This document shows positions 31,982 to 41,199 of a stretch of DNA of 55,460 nt, piece after piece (position 1 is the stretch's first letter; the number at the start of each line of letters is the position of its first letter). Under the pieces are notes generated by a model. It made no database searches. It saw only the letters and a list, made by a program, of their open reading frames with translations, and was not told the origin of the DNA. The stretch spans positions 1 to 55,460 of the IMG/VR virus record IMGVR_UViG_3300034198_010091, one strand, 5' to 3'. The translations under genes and the position numbers were made by a program. The stretch comes from a virus.

Positions 31982-34831
31982 ATGGATGATGAATATCAAT
32001 GGCCGGGATTGTCTTTATCCCAATCAGGTGGAGTCGTATCAATTAATCTAAAGGAAACCGCTCTTTTAGATTTTGAAAAATATTACACCAATACATATTG
32101 TGCTTCTGATGCTCTTCTCACCCAACAAAGTAATCTAGGAATCACTGGCAGTTTTTCTGCAATCATAAGTATTTCTGTTTTAGATGTTGATGGTTTGTTA
32201 TTGAAACAATTTTCTATACCTTATATCAAGGGTAAAAACGATTATTCTGTAACTTATACAACAAATAAATCCCAAAACCTTACAGTAATTGCAAATATTC
32301 AAGTTACCACAGGGGCATGTGGTCAATATATTCGTTATTATGCTGCGAAATATATTGGGGCAACCACTGAAACAACATCCAATCTTCCAGTTTCTATAGA
32401 TCTCGTGCTAAAGACTTCACCAACAATTGGGTTGTCATTCGGTCCTTGGAGATATAAGAGAAGCAATGATGTAACTGGTGGTTATTTTGTTGGTGGTGCT
32501 GATACATTTTTTCATACAATATCTGAAATACCTTACAATTATTACAGTGTTCGTGGAACTAATCCGAAGATTGTTTATAATTGGCCTGATACGATATCAT
32601 ATAAGATATTTGTTGATTATAAAAAGGATTCAACTAATTGGGTTAACGTATATAACGAGATAACAATCTCCGAAGACACCTTTTCCAACTTCGCTAAAGT
32701 AAAATCATTTGAACATAACGCTGTGATGGAGTTAGACTCAAATGATTTGGTTCAATGGACCGGAAAAATGCAAGAGAATTTTTACAATGCAGGTAAAGGT
32801 GAATTTTTAGCATTAGAAGCATTTGGTTTAAATACACCAAGGGAGTTATTCAAAGAACTCGGAACTTATAGGGTATATATAAACAAATATGATCGTGATG
32901 TTGCTGTAGCCACGAGTAACGTATTCTTCATTGACGTTTCAGACATAATCACAGATGTTCCTGAAGAGCCTACTGAACCTACCGAACCCAATCCACCGGA
33001 AGAACCAACTGATCCTGTAGATCCCCCTATAATCCCCGAAGAGGATGAGGTTCCCATACCAACAACATACAAGTTCAACGAGGTTGCTTACTTTAAGCAT
33101 ACCAATGGTGAAGCATTTACTTTAAATGGACTTCCATATTATGGATTTTTCCATATTTTGAATGGGGAAGCTTATGTAGGAAGAACACATTTAGAATCTC
33201 AGACAAAACTAACCAGACAAGATACTCTAATTGCTGATATCTTTCTAAGACAGTATCATTTCGATACATGTTTTGGTAATTTCTCTGATATATCTAATGA
33301 TGCTCAAATAGACGCATTTGAATTATTAAATCTCCAAGGTCTGAATAACTTAATTGATAAAATCAATAGCAATAATATCAAATGTTACAGAAATTTAATT
33401 ATTCAAAATCCAACTGTTTATAACTTTTTAGATAACAATAACCATTTCTATGGTTTATCAACATTTGAGCAAGAGACTCGATATAAATGGAATACTACGG
33501 ATGAAAAGTGGAACAATTTCAACTTCACTTTCATAAATTCTACAAAATTTGAACCTATAGAATCTGGATTACCAGCTAAAAACAATTACGCTTACATTCA
33601 ACCATTTAGTGACAATAAAAACTGGGAATTTTTAGCTAATGTTAAAATCGGTTCTTTTGTGTTAGATGAATATGACGGTTTTAAATACTTTTGTTCCAAT
33701 GGATACGACACATATATTCTAGAGGGCAATTTCTCCAATACAAATCCTCTAAAATTGATATCTTCAGAAAAACAAACCGAAGAAATTATCGATATATACA
33801 ATGACCAAGAAAACAACAAAATATTTTTGGTTAAAAATAACGGTATAGAAATCTACGATTCAACAGCATTCTTGAATTGTAATAATTTGATTATTTTAGA
33901 TAGACTAGAGACAAATACAACTAATGTTGAAAGTATAAAATTTGGAAAAAACATAAGATCAGCTTTAAGTGGTTCATACATTGGATTCTACAACAAATAC
34001 TCAAATCAAAAGTATTATGATTTCGATTTGAAACAATTCGGTATAAAAAATATCTTAGATATATCTATTAGAGATATCGATGATAATATTATCATACTCT
34101 ATAAGTTGAATACTGGATTCTATGTTTGCTTCTTTGATCCAAATAACATTCAAAATACATTCTTCAACAAAAAAATATATGAGTTGAGTGATGTTAATAG
34201 TAAAATAGAATTTTCTAGAATAGATTCTAATATATTTCATATTCACAACAAAAAAGAATACCAAACTAGGTCACTTACATTCCCAGAATATCCAAACGGA
34301 AGACTAGAAACTGAGAATTTGTTATACCATAATTTCGAATATCGTTGGGGTAGCACTAAACAAGCATACAACTATGTTGATGTGAAGTGGAATTCTAATA
34401 ATAGTGATTCTAATTCTTATAATAATCAACTCAACTCACATATGATTAAGAATAATTATATGTATATGTTGTTGCATAATAATGGTAGAATATATTCGAT
34501 TAAACAACCTGTGAATGACAGATATATCGCAGCAGCACCCTTAAACTTAGAAAAGAAGTTCATCGAGACTCAATGTTCTCAATCCTCCTTCGGATTATAT
34601 TTTAATTCGATGATAACCAATATCGTGAAGGATATTTTGAATATATACAACAAAACTTCACATACTTTTAAATTTGAGCAGTCAAAAGTGATATACAATA
34701 AGCTTAAAGAGTTGACTATAGCGACAGAGAACCTATATATTAATGGAAACGAAACGATTAATGTTTTGACATTGAGAAGAATTTTATCATCAATCATAGA
34801 TATTCAGAAAAAATTACTTCCTAATTCTTGA
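31982..34831 (+). CDS. Large fibre/adhesin protein with Pro/Glu-rich hinge
   Basis: 949 aa. Residues 1-320 form a beta-rich head (SLSQSGGVVSINLKETALL, GSFSAIISISVLDVDGLLL). Residues about 325-357 are an acidic proline hinge built from EEPTEPTEPNPP-type repeats. Residues 358-949 form a second large domain starting TYKFNEVAYFKHTNGEAFTL, with several motifs of about 60 residues (FKYFCSNGYDTYILEGNFSN, NNKIFLVKNNGIEIYDS) that suggest a beta-propeller. The final 80 residues are helical. A flexible hinge between two globular domains fits a host-contact fibre or its connector. Confidence 0.6.
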   Translation: MDDEYQWPGLSLSQSGGVVSINLKETALLDFEKYYTNTYCASDALLTQQSNLGITGSFSAIISISVLDVDGLLLKQFSIPYIKGKNDYSVTYTTNKSQNLTVIANIQVTTGACGQYIRYYAAKYIGATTETTSNLPVSIDLVLKTSPTIGLSFGPWRYKRSNDVTGGYFVGGADTFFHTISEIPYNYYSVRGTNPKIVYNWPDTISYKIFVDYKKDSTNWVNVYNEITISEDTFSNFAKVKSFEHNAVMELDSNDLVQWTGKMQENFYNAGKGEFLALEAFGLNTPRELFKELGTYRVYINKYDRDVAVATSNVFFIDVSDIITDVPEEPTEPTEPNPPEEPTDPVDPPIIPEEDEVPIPTTYKFNEVAYFKHTNGEAFTLNGLPYYGFFHILNGEAYVGRTHLESQTKLTRQDTLIADIFLRQYHFDTCFGNFSDISNDAQIDAFELLNLQGLNNLIDKINSNNIKCYRNLIIQNPTVYNFLDNNNHFYGLSTFEQETRYKWNTTDEKWNNFNFTFINSTKFEPIESGLPAKNNYAYIQPFSDNKNWEFLANVKIGSFVLDEYDGFKYFCSNGYDTYILEGNFSNTNPLKLISSEKQTEEIIDIYNDQENNKIFLVKNNGIEIYDSTAFLNCNNLIILDRLETNTTNVESIKFGKNIRSALSGSYIGFYNKYSNQKYYDFDLKQFGIKNILDISIRDIDDNIIILYKLNTGFYVCFFDPNNIQNTFFNKKIYELSDVNSKIEFSRIDSNIFHIHNKKEYQTRSLTFPEYPNGRLETENLLYHNFEYRWGSTKQAYNYVDVKWNSNNSDSNSYNNQLNSHMIKNNYMYMLLHNNGRIYSIKQPVNDRYIAAAPLNLEKKFIETQCSQSSFGLYFNSMITNIVKDILNIYNKTSHTFKFEQSKVIYNKLKELTIATENLYINGNETINVLTLRRILSSIIDIQKKLLPNS

Positions 34832-34847
34832 AATATAATTTGAGTCG

Positions 34848-34854
34848 TTAAATA
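34848..34854 (+). promoter_or_regulatory. Late promoter box TTAAATA heading the distal fibre operon
   Basis: TTAAATA, 6-nt gap, ATG at 34861. The next five genes lack a box of their own, so this is probably the promoter for 34.9-40.2 kb. Confidence 0.72.
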
Positions 34855-34860
34855 AATAAA

Positions 34861-35748
34861 ATGAGTTCTCTTAATGACACTTTAATTTCTGATACATTCG
34901 ATTCCCTGATACACGCTAATGGTAATGTATTACCTGTCAGTGGATTGATCGATTTGTATGATGGTAGCGGTAATAAAAGCTCTCTATCTATTGGAAGAGA
35001 TACTTCAGGTATTAAGGTTGCTGGTAAGGTTACAGCAGATACTTTAACTGTCGGAAGTGTAAATTATCCAACATTAAATGGAACAATCGGTCATATTGTA
35101 TATCAACAAACAGCTACACAATGGGGATACTTGGGACAAATTCCTTCTTCTTTATTAGAAACACTATCACCGTCTCCAGCTAAGACTTATAGTAATCCAA
35201 TTACATCGATAACTGTTAATAGTAAAGGTCAAGTAACGGATGTTGTAGAGATTGATGATTTTAAGGCTAGTAAAAACATCATCGCTCATCATGCGCCACA
35301 TGTTAGTGTGACATCGACAGCTATTATCATACCTGCTAGTCTTTCTGCTGTAAGTTCTTGGGTTAGAATTGACCTAACAAATGATGGATTGGGATCAACA
35401 AATCCAGATTTACCGACCGCATCTGTTATAAATTCAACTAAAGCGATTACAGGATTCTTGAGATCTTCTGGTGTTGTTGATCACGGTGGGAAACAAACAT
35501 TCATTCAAGCTACACCAAGTCCTAATTTATTAAATGGAACTAATCCTTATATGTATCCTGTTTTATATGATATTCCGACAAATTCAAGTGATCAACGAGG
35601 ATTGGGTGGTATGTTTTATTGTCCAGTTTCTAAAGAAACATCTGGTGGTGTCGAGAGAAACGTTATTTACTTGAGAAATAGAGGAGATGGTTCATCTACC
35701 CTAAACGCAACCAGTTGGGTTTTAACAATCATAGCACAACACGTATAA
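34861..35748 (+). CDS. Tail fibre protein
   Basis: 295 aa. N-terminus SSLNDTLISDTFDSLIHANG is followed by fibre-type repeats (GNKSSLSIGRDTSGIKVAGKV, TADTLTVGSVNYPTL). The centre holds ITSITVNSKGQVTDV, a phrase typical of phage fibre shafts. The C-terminus (SSTLNATSWVLTIIAQHV) looks like a trimeric tip. It is the first gene of an operon with 1-12-nt gaps. Confidence 0.65.
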   Translation: MSSLNDTLISDTFDSLIHANGNVLPVSGLIDLYDGSGNKSSLSIGRDTSGIKVAGKVTADTLTVGSVNYPTLNGTIGHIVYQQTATQWGYLGQIPSSLLETLSPSPAKTYSNPITSITVNSKGQVTDVVEIDDFKASKNIIAHHAPHVSVTSTAIIIPASLSAVSSWVRIDLTNDGLGSTNPDLPTASVINSTKAITGFLRSSGVVDHGGKQTFIQATPSPNLLNGTNPYMYPVLYDIPTNSSDQRGLGGMFYCPVSKETSGGVERNVIYLRNRGDGSSTLNATSWVLTIIAQHV

Positions 35749-35749
35749 T

Positions 35750-37096
35750 ATGCCAGATATCGACATTTCAAAAATAAAAACCCGCAGGGGAACAGATAAT
35801 CAAAGAAAAAACATAATCTTTGATCAAGGGGAAATTGTATCTACCGTAGATACTAAGAGAGTTTTCTTAGGAACAGGTGTTCTAAGTGGTGGTGTTGTGG
35901 TCGGTAACAAAATTCATTCATCAATTACAAATTTCACATCTCTGTCTAATGTAATTGCTGAACCGGGAGATTTAGTGTATTGTAATAATACATTTTACCA
36001 ACTAACAGCTTACGGGTATAACAATATCTCGAATTGGTCCTTGGTTAATACTAAGGTCAACTCCTCATATTTCGATTATGGAAATAATAACACCTTAACT
36101 CTAAAACAAAGTTCGATTCCTGTTAATTTCTTAACTCCATCGACTATAACCAATGGATTAAAAGTTGAAAGTAATCTTTTACAATTGGATTATAGTCCAA
36201 CCTTCTTCACTTTATCAGGAAATTCCTTAATTCCAAAGATTCAAGGTCTTAGTGCTCTACAAATACACCCAAACACATTTTATAAAGGTATTAGTGGTGG
36301 TGGATACGATAAAATTGGTCTAAATGTTGATCCAAATTACTTCTATTTTAATGGTAATGTTCTCAGTTTGTCTGCTACACCAAGCAACCAAGTATACTTC
36401 ACAGATTTAAGTTCATCTTGGTTCGGTGATGGATTAATTTATGATTTCGGTGGAAATGTAATAAAAACAACTTTAGTTAGTGTTGATGAAGTAACTCTAA
36501 CTAAGAGTTTAACTGGTGGTGTATCTCTGAAATCGTCCCTTATTGGTTCTGGATTGGTTCTAAACAGCGGAACCCTCTCATCCAACATAACAGGTGTCAG
36601 TAATAACACTCTAACTAGAAATTTCAGTGGAGGTGTAGCTCTCAATACGGCTATGTTTGGTAGTGGATTGGTATATGACTCAGTGACCACATCATTATCT
36701 ACCGTTTTGACAAATGTAGATAATGTATCATTAACAGCTACTAATAATGGAGTAATTTCTATCCCAAGAAACGCTTTATCGGGAACAAATAATTGGCCAC
36801 AAATCACTGTAGATCCATATGGTAGGGTTACAAACAATAAATCATCCATTTTGGATGTTTTGACCGGGAATGCTGCTTTAAGTTCTTATAACAATTCAAA
36901 TAGTCTATCAGCTATATTCAATGGTGATTCAATGGGTCTATCTGGACTACAAATAACTAAGTTTACTGCTTTATCTTCCGATGGAACTACCATTATCAAT
37001 CTTTCATCTGCTGGATTTATAACTTTTGAAGGAAATACAACAACGAGAAACGGTTCAACTGTAGGACGATTCGCAATCCCAATTTTTAGATACTAA
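35750..37096 (+). CDS. Tail fibre protein, paralogue A
   Basis: 448 aa, starting 1 nt after the previous stop (TAATATG). The N-terminus has the phage fibre attachment signature RRGTDNQRKNIIFDQGEI followed by TVDTKRVFLGTG. The remainder is a repetitive shaft with phrases such as GSGLVLNSGTLSSNITGVS and GSGLVYDSVTTSLSTVLT, and a short C-terminal tip (GSTVGRFAIPIFRY). It shares its N-terminal domain with the next gene, which suggests duplication. Confidence 0.68.
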   Translation: MPDIDISKIKTRRGTDNQRKNIIFDQGEIVSTVDTKRVFLGTGVLSGGVVVGNKIHSSITNFTSLSNVIAEPGDLVYCNNTFYQLTAYGYNNISNWSLVNTKVNSSYFDYGNNNTLTLKQSSIPVNFLTPSTITNGLKVESNLLQLDYSPTFFTLSGNSLIPKIQGLSALQIHPNTFYKGISGGGYDKIGLNVDPNYFYFNGNVLSLSATPSNQVYFTDLSSSWFGDGLIYDFGGNVIKTTLVSVDEVTLTKSLTGGVSLKSSLIGSGLVLNSGTLSSNITGVSNNTLTRNFSGGVALNTAMFGSGLVYDSVTTSLSTVLTNVDNVSLTATNNGVISIPRNALSGTNNWPQITVDPYGRVTNNKSSILDVLTGNAALSSYNNSNSLSAIFNGDSMGLSGLQITKFTALSSDGTTIINLSSAGFITFEGNTTTRNGSTVGRFAIPIFRY

Positions 37097-37099
37097 TAT

Positions 37100-38029
37100 A
37101 TGGAAATTTTTCAAAATACACTATTACAATTGATAATCAGACAAGGATTAAACTCCGATAGAAAGAAAATAGTCTTAAAGTCTGGTGAATTGGGATATAC
37201 TACCGATACTGAACGTCTTTTCATCGGTAATGGCTCTTTGAGTGGTGGTCAGGTTGTTGGTAATCTGTTTAAGGGTATATCAACTGATATAACCACATTA
37301 TCTCCATGTGAAGTTGGGGATTTTGCTTTCGATAGTGATAAAAACAAATTATATAGACTAAAAATCAACAATGGTAGTAATTTATCTGATTGGGAACTTA
37401 TCGGTGGTGTATATACATCTGGAGATAATTACATCCTAATATCCACAGACAATAAATTAACATTAAATCCTCTATCTGCTGGTTCCGTATCAACAAATCT
37501 TTTAAATTCTCCTTTAGGACTTAGTGGTGGAAAAATAACCCTAAATCCTCTATCTGCTGGTTATGTGTCATCAGATTTAGTCGAATCTCCTCTATATGTC
37601 GAAGATGGTAGGATCAAATTCGGTAATGTTGCTATCAATGATGTATCTACCAACACATTAACGGTTAGTAGTGGTCTTACGATGGTTGCTAATGGAGTTC
37701 CTGCTACAGGAACAGCGGTGAATCCATTATCTACCAATATATACATCGAATCTAATCAGATATATGCTAAGTATAATGGCATAGCTCTATCCGCTGAATA
37801 TTCTAAGAACATTACTAGTGTATCTAGACTAAGTGCTGGTCATTATAGGTTTTTTTATTTGAATAAACCTACGTCCTTTATGATTCCAACAGTCCAATTA
37901 TTTGGAAATAGTTACTGGGATTATCAAATTAGAACTATTAGTATCAATTTGTCTTCTTGTGATGTCAAGATATTAAGTGGTGGGAGTGTTCCAAGTGATG
38001 CAATCTTCACTCTCTTGATTAATTATTAA
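37100..38029 (+). CDS. Tail fibre protein, paralogue B
   Basis: 309 aa, 3 nt after the preceding gene. N-terminus IRQGLNSDRKKIVLKSGELG, then TDTERLFIGNGSLSGGQVVG, matches paralogue A in order and spacing. The shaft contains repeated LNPLSAGSVSTNLLNSPLGL / LNPLSAGYVSSDLVESPLYV units. The C-terminal 80 residues (HYRFFYLNKPTSFMIPT onwards) form a different tip from paralogue A, so the two could bind different ligands. Confidence 0.68.
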   Translation: MEIFQNTLLQLIIRQGLNSDRKKIVLKSGELGYTTDTERLFIGNGSLSGGQVVGNLFKGISTDITTLSPCEVGDFAFDSDKNKLYRLKINNGSNLSDWELIGGVYTSGDNYILISTDNKLTLNPLSAGSVSTNLLNSPLGLSGGKITLNPLSAGYVSSDLVESPLYVEDGRIKFGNVAINDVSTNTLTVSSGLTMVANGVPATGTAVNPLSTNIYIESNQIYAKYNGIALSAEYSKNITSVSRLSAGHYRFFYLNKPTSFMIPTVQLFGNSYWDYQIRTISINLSSCDVKILSGGSVPSDAIFTLLINY

Positions 38030-38030
38030 T

Positions 38031-38843
38031 ATGTATCCAGCCGATGTAAATATTCCTATAAATGCGAAATATTTTGGGTTTATAGATAGAAAAAATCCCT
38101 ATAATCCACATTGGGACATAACTTGGAGTTTTACCTTTACTTTATCTGGATCTAATCATGCAATCTGCACATTCTTAACGAATAATCCCAATTTATCTGC
38201 TGGTATTCCCGGACATTACCTTGGTTTTCAAGGTTCTTATAATTATCTAAGAGACGAAAATAGTAATATACTATTATCTGAATTAGGTGATGAGCTTTTT
38301 GCTGAGAATGAAGCTCTAACAGGATATGATATGAGTGGTGTCATTGGGATAGCTCTTGATTCAACTGGATATTTTGCGCTTTCAAATGAAACCAATCCCG
38401 GTGTTGGTATACAAAGTGTTAAACCTAATAGCTTAATCATCAGAGATTCTAGTTCTAAAGTGTTGGTGAATGAATCTTTATCGTCTTTAGATTCTAATTT
38501 TCAATTAACCACGCAACTACCCCAAACAATTCGTATAAGATGGGCTAATGGTGGTAGAAAGTTATCAGTCGATTATAAATCGTTATCATCTGATTATAAA
38601 ACTCTAAAAAGTATAAATTTATCGTTCTTCGATCCTTACGATCATGATGCTCTTTATCCAAGTTTCTCTTTTTGTTCACCACTTTCTGGATCACAGACCC
38701 CATCAACTCTAAAATTGAAGAATTTCCACACTCAAGGTAGTTTAGAGGAAGCGTCTCATGAAATATTAGACTACACACCAATCATCAAATCAAATAAGAC
38801 TGATTATACCACTATATCTGGAATAACAGCTATACCTATCTGA
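38031..38843 (+). CDS. Lectin-like (concanavalin-fold) adhesin
   Basis: 270 aa, 1 nt after the preceding gene. The sequence follows a legume-lectin-like sandwich: NPHWDITWSFTFTLSGSNHA, GVIGIALDSTGYFALSNE, PQTIRIRWANGGRKLSVDY, then PSFSFCSPLSG and STLKLKNFHTQGS. It may recognise glycans on the host or on other virion proteins. It stands directly before the mucin-like gene in the same operon. Confidence 0.62.
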   Translation: MYPADVNIPINAKYFGFIDRKNPYNPHWDITWSFTFTLSGSNHAICTFLTNNPNLSAGIPGHYLGFQGSYNYLRDENSNILLSELGDELFAENEALTGYDMSGVIGIALDSTGYFALSNETNPGVGIQSVKPNSLIIRDSSSKVLVNESLSSLDSNFQLTTQLPQTIRIRWANGGRKLSVDYKSLSSDYKTLKSINLSFFDPYDHDALYPSFSFCSPLSGSQTPSTLKLKNFHTQGSLEEASHEILDYTPIIKSNKTDYTTISGITAIPI

Positions 38844-38847
38844 TCAA

Positions 38848-39366
38848 ATGCCTGAAGAAACTTCAACAACTACTACGGAGACTTCAACGACTACTCCTAG
38901 TCCATCATCGACTAGTACAACTACGTCTACGACAACCCCCACAACAACCCCTGATCCGGGTGGTAGCACAACACCCGATCCTAATGGTAGCACTACGCTA
39001 CCACCTGATCCTCCTTATACAACTAGCACAACCACTCCTAGCCCATCATCAACTACGAGTAGCACAACTACGTCTACAACTACTACGACGACCACAGAAG
39101 GTCCTTGTGTGCCTTGTTTACCACCCCCCGATGGAATACCAGATCCGCCACCCATACCTGAGTTAACTACTAGGACGGTTAACCCTATTGTTATCACTAT
39201 AACAACACCAAAACCTATCAATCCTCTTACAAATATTATCTTAACAACTGTAAGACCGACCACTACAACATCGACAACACCTTCGACAACATTTACATCT
39301 TCCTCAACAACTCTAGATGTGACTCGAAAAAATTGTGTCGATGGTTGCAATAAATTAGGATTTTGA
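38848..39366 (+). CDS. Mucin-like Thr/Ser/Pro-rich virion protein
   Basis: 172 aa. About 60 residues are Thr and about 20 Ser, in tracts such as TSTTTSTTTPTTTP, separated by Pro/Asp/Gly linkers. This is the composition of densely O-glycosylated mucin domains. A short central segment (CVPCLPPPDGIPDPPPIP) and the extreme C-terminus (CVDGCNKLGF) each carry two cysteines, which may cross-link or anchor the protein. It has no signal peptide. It lies between the lectin-like gene and a glycosyltransferase with GalNAc-transferase-like motifs, so the likely role is a glycosylated fibre tip or shaft. The reverse strand is also open here, which is a by-product of the ACN/TCN repeats. Confidence 0.7.
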   Translation: MPEETSTTTTETSTTTPSPSSTSTTTSTTTPTTTPDPGGSTTPDPNGSTTLPPDPPYTTSTTTPSPSSTTSSTTTSTTTTTTTEGPCVPCLPPPDGIPDPPPIPELTTRTVNPIVITITTPKPINPLTNIILTTVRPTTTTSTTPSTTFTSSSTTLDVTRKNCVDGCNKLGF

Positions 39367-39378
39367 TAATTATTCTCA

Positions 39379-40161
39379 ATGAGAAAATTAACCATTGGTA
39401 TGGCTACCCACGATGATTACGATGGGGTGTATTTCACAATACAAAATATTAGATTATGTCATCCAGAAGTTATGGATGATATTGAATTTGTTATTATCGA
39501 CAACAATCCTTCGGGACCTCATGGTGCTTGCGTAAGAAAATTTATCGAATGGGTTAAAGAACCTGTTCAGTATCTTCCATTCACCAAATATAAATCTACA
39601 ACCATCAAAAATAAAGTATTCGAACTAGCTGATACACCCTATGTAATGTGTATCGATAGTCATGTTCTTCTAGAACCCGGATCTATAAAGAAACTTATAG
39701 ATTTTTATGACTTTGGTAAAGATTTCGGTAATCTTTTACAGGGTCCTTTAGTGTATGACGATCTAATATCCATATCCACTCACTTCGATAATGTTTGGTC
39801 CAACTATATGTGGGGCCAATGGCAAACAGATAATCGTGGAAAGGATAAAAATGGTGAACCTTTTGAAATACCGTCCCAAGGTTGTGGATTATTCACCTGT
39901 AGAAAGGATTCTTGGGTTGGATTCAACAAAGAATTTCGAGGATTTGGTGGAGAAGAAGGATATATTCACGAAAAATTCAGACAAAAAGGTAAAAAAACCT
40001 TATGTCTACCATTTTTACGTTGGACTCATCGTTTTGATCGACCAAATGGTGTGACTTACCCTAACGATCTCAAAGAAAGATACAAAAACTACTTAATTGG
40101 GTTCACTGAGCTTGGATTAGATACCAAGGAATTGAATGAACATTTCAAAGATATAATTTGA
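39379..40161 (+). CDS. GT-A glycosyltransferase resembling polypeptide GalNAc-transferases
   Basis: 260 aa. N-terminal MRKLTIGMATHDDYDGVYFT and FVIIDNNPSGPHG form the nucleotide-sugar fold. The metal motif is CIDSHVLLEPG near residue 93 (a DxH rather than the usual DxD). The acceptor region QGCGLFTCRKDSWVGF, then FRGFGGEEGYIHEKFRQKG and a histidine in RWTHRF, follow the order seen in GalNAc-T enzymes (GG..., wGgEn.e...r...G, H). In the same operon as the mucin-like gene, it is the natural candidate to add sugars to its Thr/Ser tracts. Sugar specificity is inference. Confidence 0.75.
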   Translation: MRKLTIGMATHDDYDGVYFTIQNIRLCHPEVMDDIEFVIIDNNPSGPHGACVRKFIEWVKEPVQYLPFTKYKSTTIKNKVFELADTPYVMCIDSHVLLEPGSIKKLIDFYDFGKDFGNLLQGPLVYDDLISISTHFDNVWSNYMWGQWQTDNRGKDKNGEPFEIPSQGCGLFTCRKDSWVGFNKEFRGFGGEEGYIHEKFRQKGKKTLCLPFLRWTHRFDRPNGVTYPNDLKERYKNYLIGFTELGLDTKELNEHFKDII

Positions 40162-40398
40162 TCACAATAATCCATTTTTTATCTCATATTCCACATCATG
40201 GAGCATTGAAACCGCTCTTTCCTCCATATATTTCTCAATTGCTGCTGGTTTTATTAATAATTCCATATTATCAACACCCAATTGTTCAGCCTTTTCCTTA
40301 ATAAATTCAAAAGCTTCCACTAAACATGCCCATCTCGTAAATTCTGTAGAACTCATTTCCTCAATAGACCCATCACCACGTTCTATACACACTGTCAT
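40162..40398 (-). CDS. Small protein of unknown function
   Basis: 78 aa (MTVCIERGDGSIEEMSSTEF...). Predicted helical with EAFEFIKEKAEQLGVDNMEL and EKYMEERAVSML. It ends immediately against the glycosyltransferase stop on the other strand. Its 5' gap carries the 13-nt repeat described separately. No late box. Confidence 0.6.
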   Translation of the reverse strand: MTVCIERGDGSIEEMSSTEFTRWACLVEAFEFIKEKAEQLGVDNMELLIKPAAIEKYMEERAVSMLHDVEYEIKNGLL

Positions 40399-40417
40399 AA
40401 TTTGTATTAGTTTATCT

Positions 40418-40745
40418 TAGTGTTTTATCACCAATCCCACTCTTTGACTGTCGGTTCACCACCAAATGACTTAACCCAAGGAATTAGTTTATCGGTGAAA
40501 CATTTTGGACAAATATCGAATGTTATAGTTTCTCCAGATCCTCCTTCTGGATAATTTGATCCAGTTTTCATCCAAATTTCTGATTCATGTGCATCGTAAC
40601 AGTTCTCTTTCCAACCATCCTCTGTGGAATCACCGCAAATATCGCATAGAGTGAGATCTAATCTATTATATTCCTTGATAATTTCCATTTTGGAAACTTT
40701 TGTATATTTTTTCATACGATATAACTATATTCTAGTGTTTTATCA
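40418..40745 (-). repeat. Repeated 13-nt intergenic phrase
   Basis: TGATAAAACACTA (minus strand) occurs at 40418-40430 and 40733-40745. Each copy begins at the stop codon of a gene and lies 19-22 nt before the next ATG, so it may be a shared leader or promoter element. Only two copies were seen. Confidence 0.5.
40428..40715 (-). CDS. Zinc-ribbon protein
   Basis: 95 aa. Two CxxC knuckles, LCDICGD near residue 25 and ICPKCF near residue 69, can bind one zinc ion. The N-terminus is basic (MKKYTKVSKMEIIKEYNRLD) and the C-terminus carries conserved Trp residues. Such small ribbons often bind nucleic acids or RNA polymerase. No close family is recognised. Confidence 0.7.
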   Translation of the reverse strand: MKKYTKVSKMEIIKEYNRLDLTLCDICGDSTEDGWKENCYDAHESEIWMKTGSNYPEGGSGETITFDICPKCFTDKLIPWVKSFGGEPTVKEWDW

Positions 40746-41192
40746 GACACTTTGATCCATGGGCTCAGACAAAAGCACAGTATCATAGTTAATTGTCACT
40801 CGATAATTGTTCTTACACTTCTCACACTGGACTTCATTATCAGTATTAGGAGAAAATAACCCCTTAAAGGTGTTTCCACCACATACACAAGGTAATTCTA
40901 CTAATTGAGCATCAAAAATCTCCTCATAATCTTTGATTACCTTACTTTGCTCCTCATTTACAGACTCCAGATCAAAAATACTCGTTAAAAGCTTCTGTGT
41001 TTCTTCATCTTCCTCTGGATTAGGCTCTTTTAGGATCAAAAACGTGAATATTCCTGCTGGGATACTCATTAGAATAGGAAAGGCAACTAAAAACCATGGG
41101 GCTATTAGAAAATATCCCGATATTGTCAATAAAATGATTAACCACACCCAAACACCGAGAATTATTGATCTTTTCTTCCAAATTGCTGTCAT
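40743..41192 (-). CDS. Membrane protein with zinc-ribbon tail
   Basis: 149 aa from ATG 41192, chosen because a sigma70-like promoter lies directly upstream and the longer ORF overlaps the preceding gene. A basic start (MTAIWKKRS) precedes two transmembrane helices (IILGVWVWLIILLTISGYFL and APWFLVAFPILMSIPAGIF), then a helical linker and a C-terminal zinc ribbon (CVCGGN ... CEKCKNNYR). The zinc domain is probably cytoplasmic. It could act in early host-membrane takeover. Function unknown. Confidence 0.68.
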   Translation of the reverse strand: MTAIWKKRSIILGVWVWLIILLTISGYFLIAPWFLVAFPILMSIPAGIFTFLILKEPNPEEDEETQKLLTSIFDLESVNEEQSKVIKDYEEIFDAQLVELPCVCGGNTFKGLFSPNTDNEVQCEKCKNNYRVTINYDTVLLSEPMDQSV

Positions 41193-41199
41193 AAACTGA

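Noticed and set aside
38860-39395. Long reverse-strand and alternate-frame ORFs over the mucin-like gene
   Set aside because: They consist of Val/Gly-rich translations of the Thr/Ser codon repeats. The plus frame fits the operon, start spacing and Cys-containing ends.
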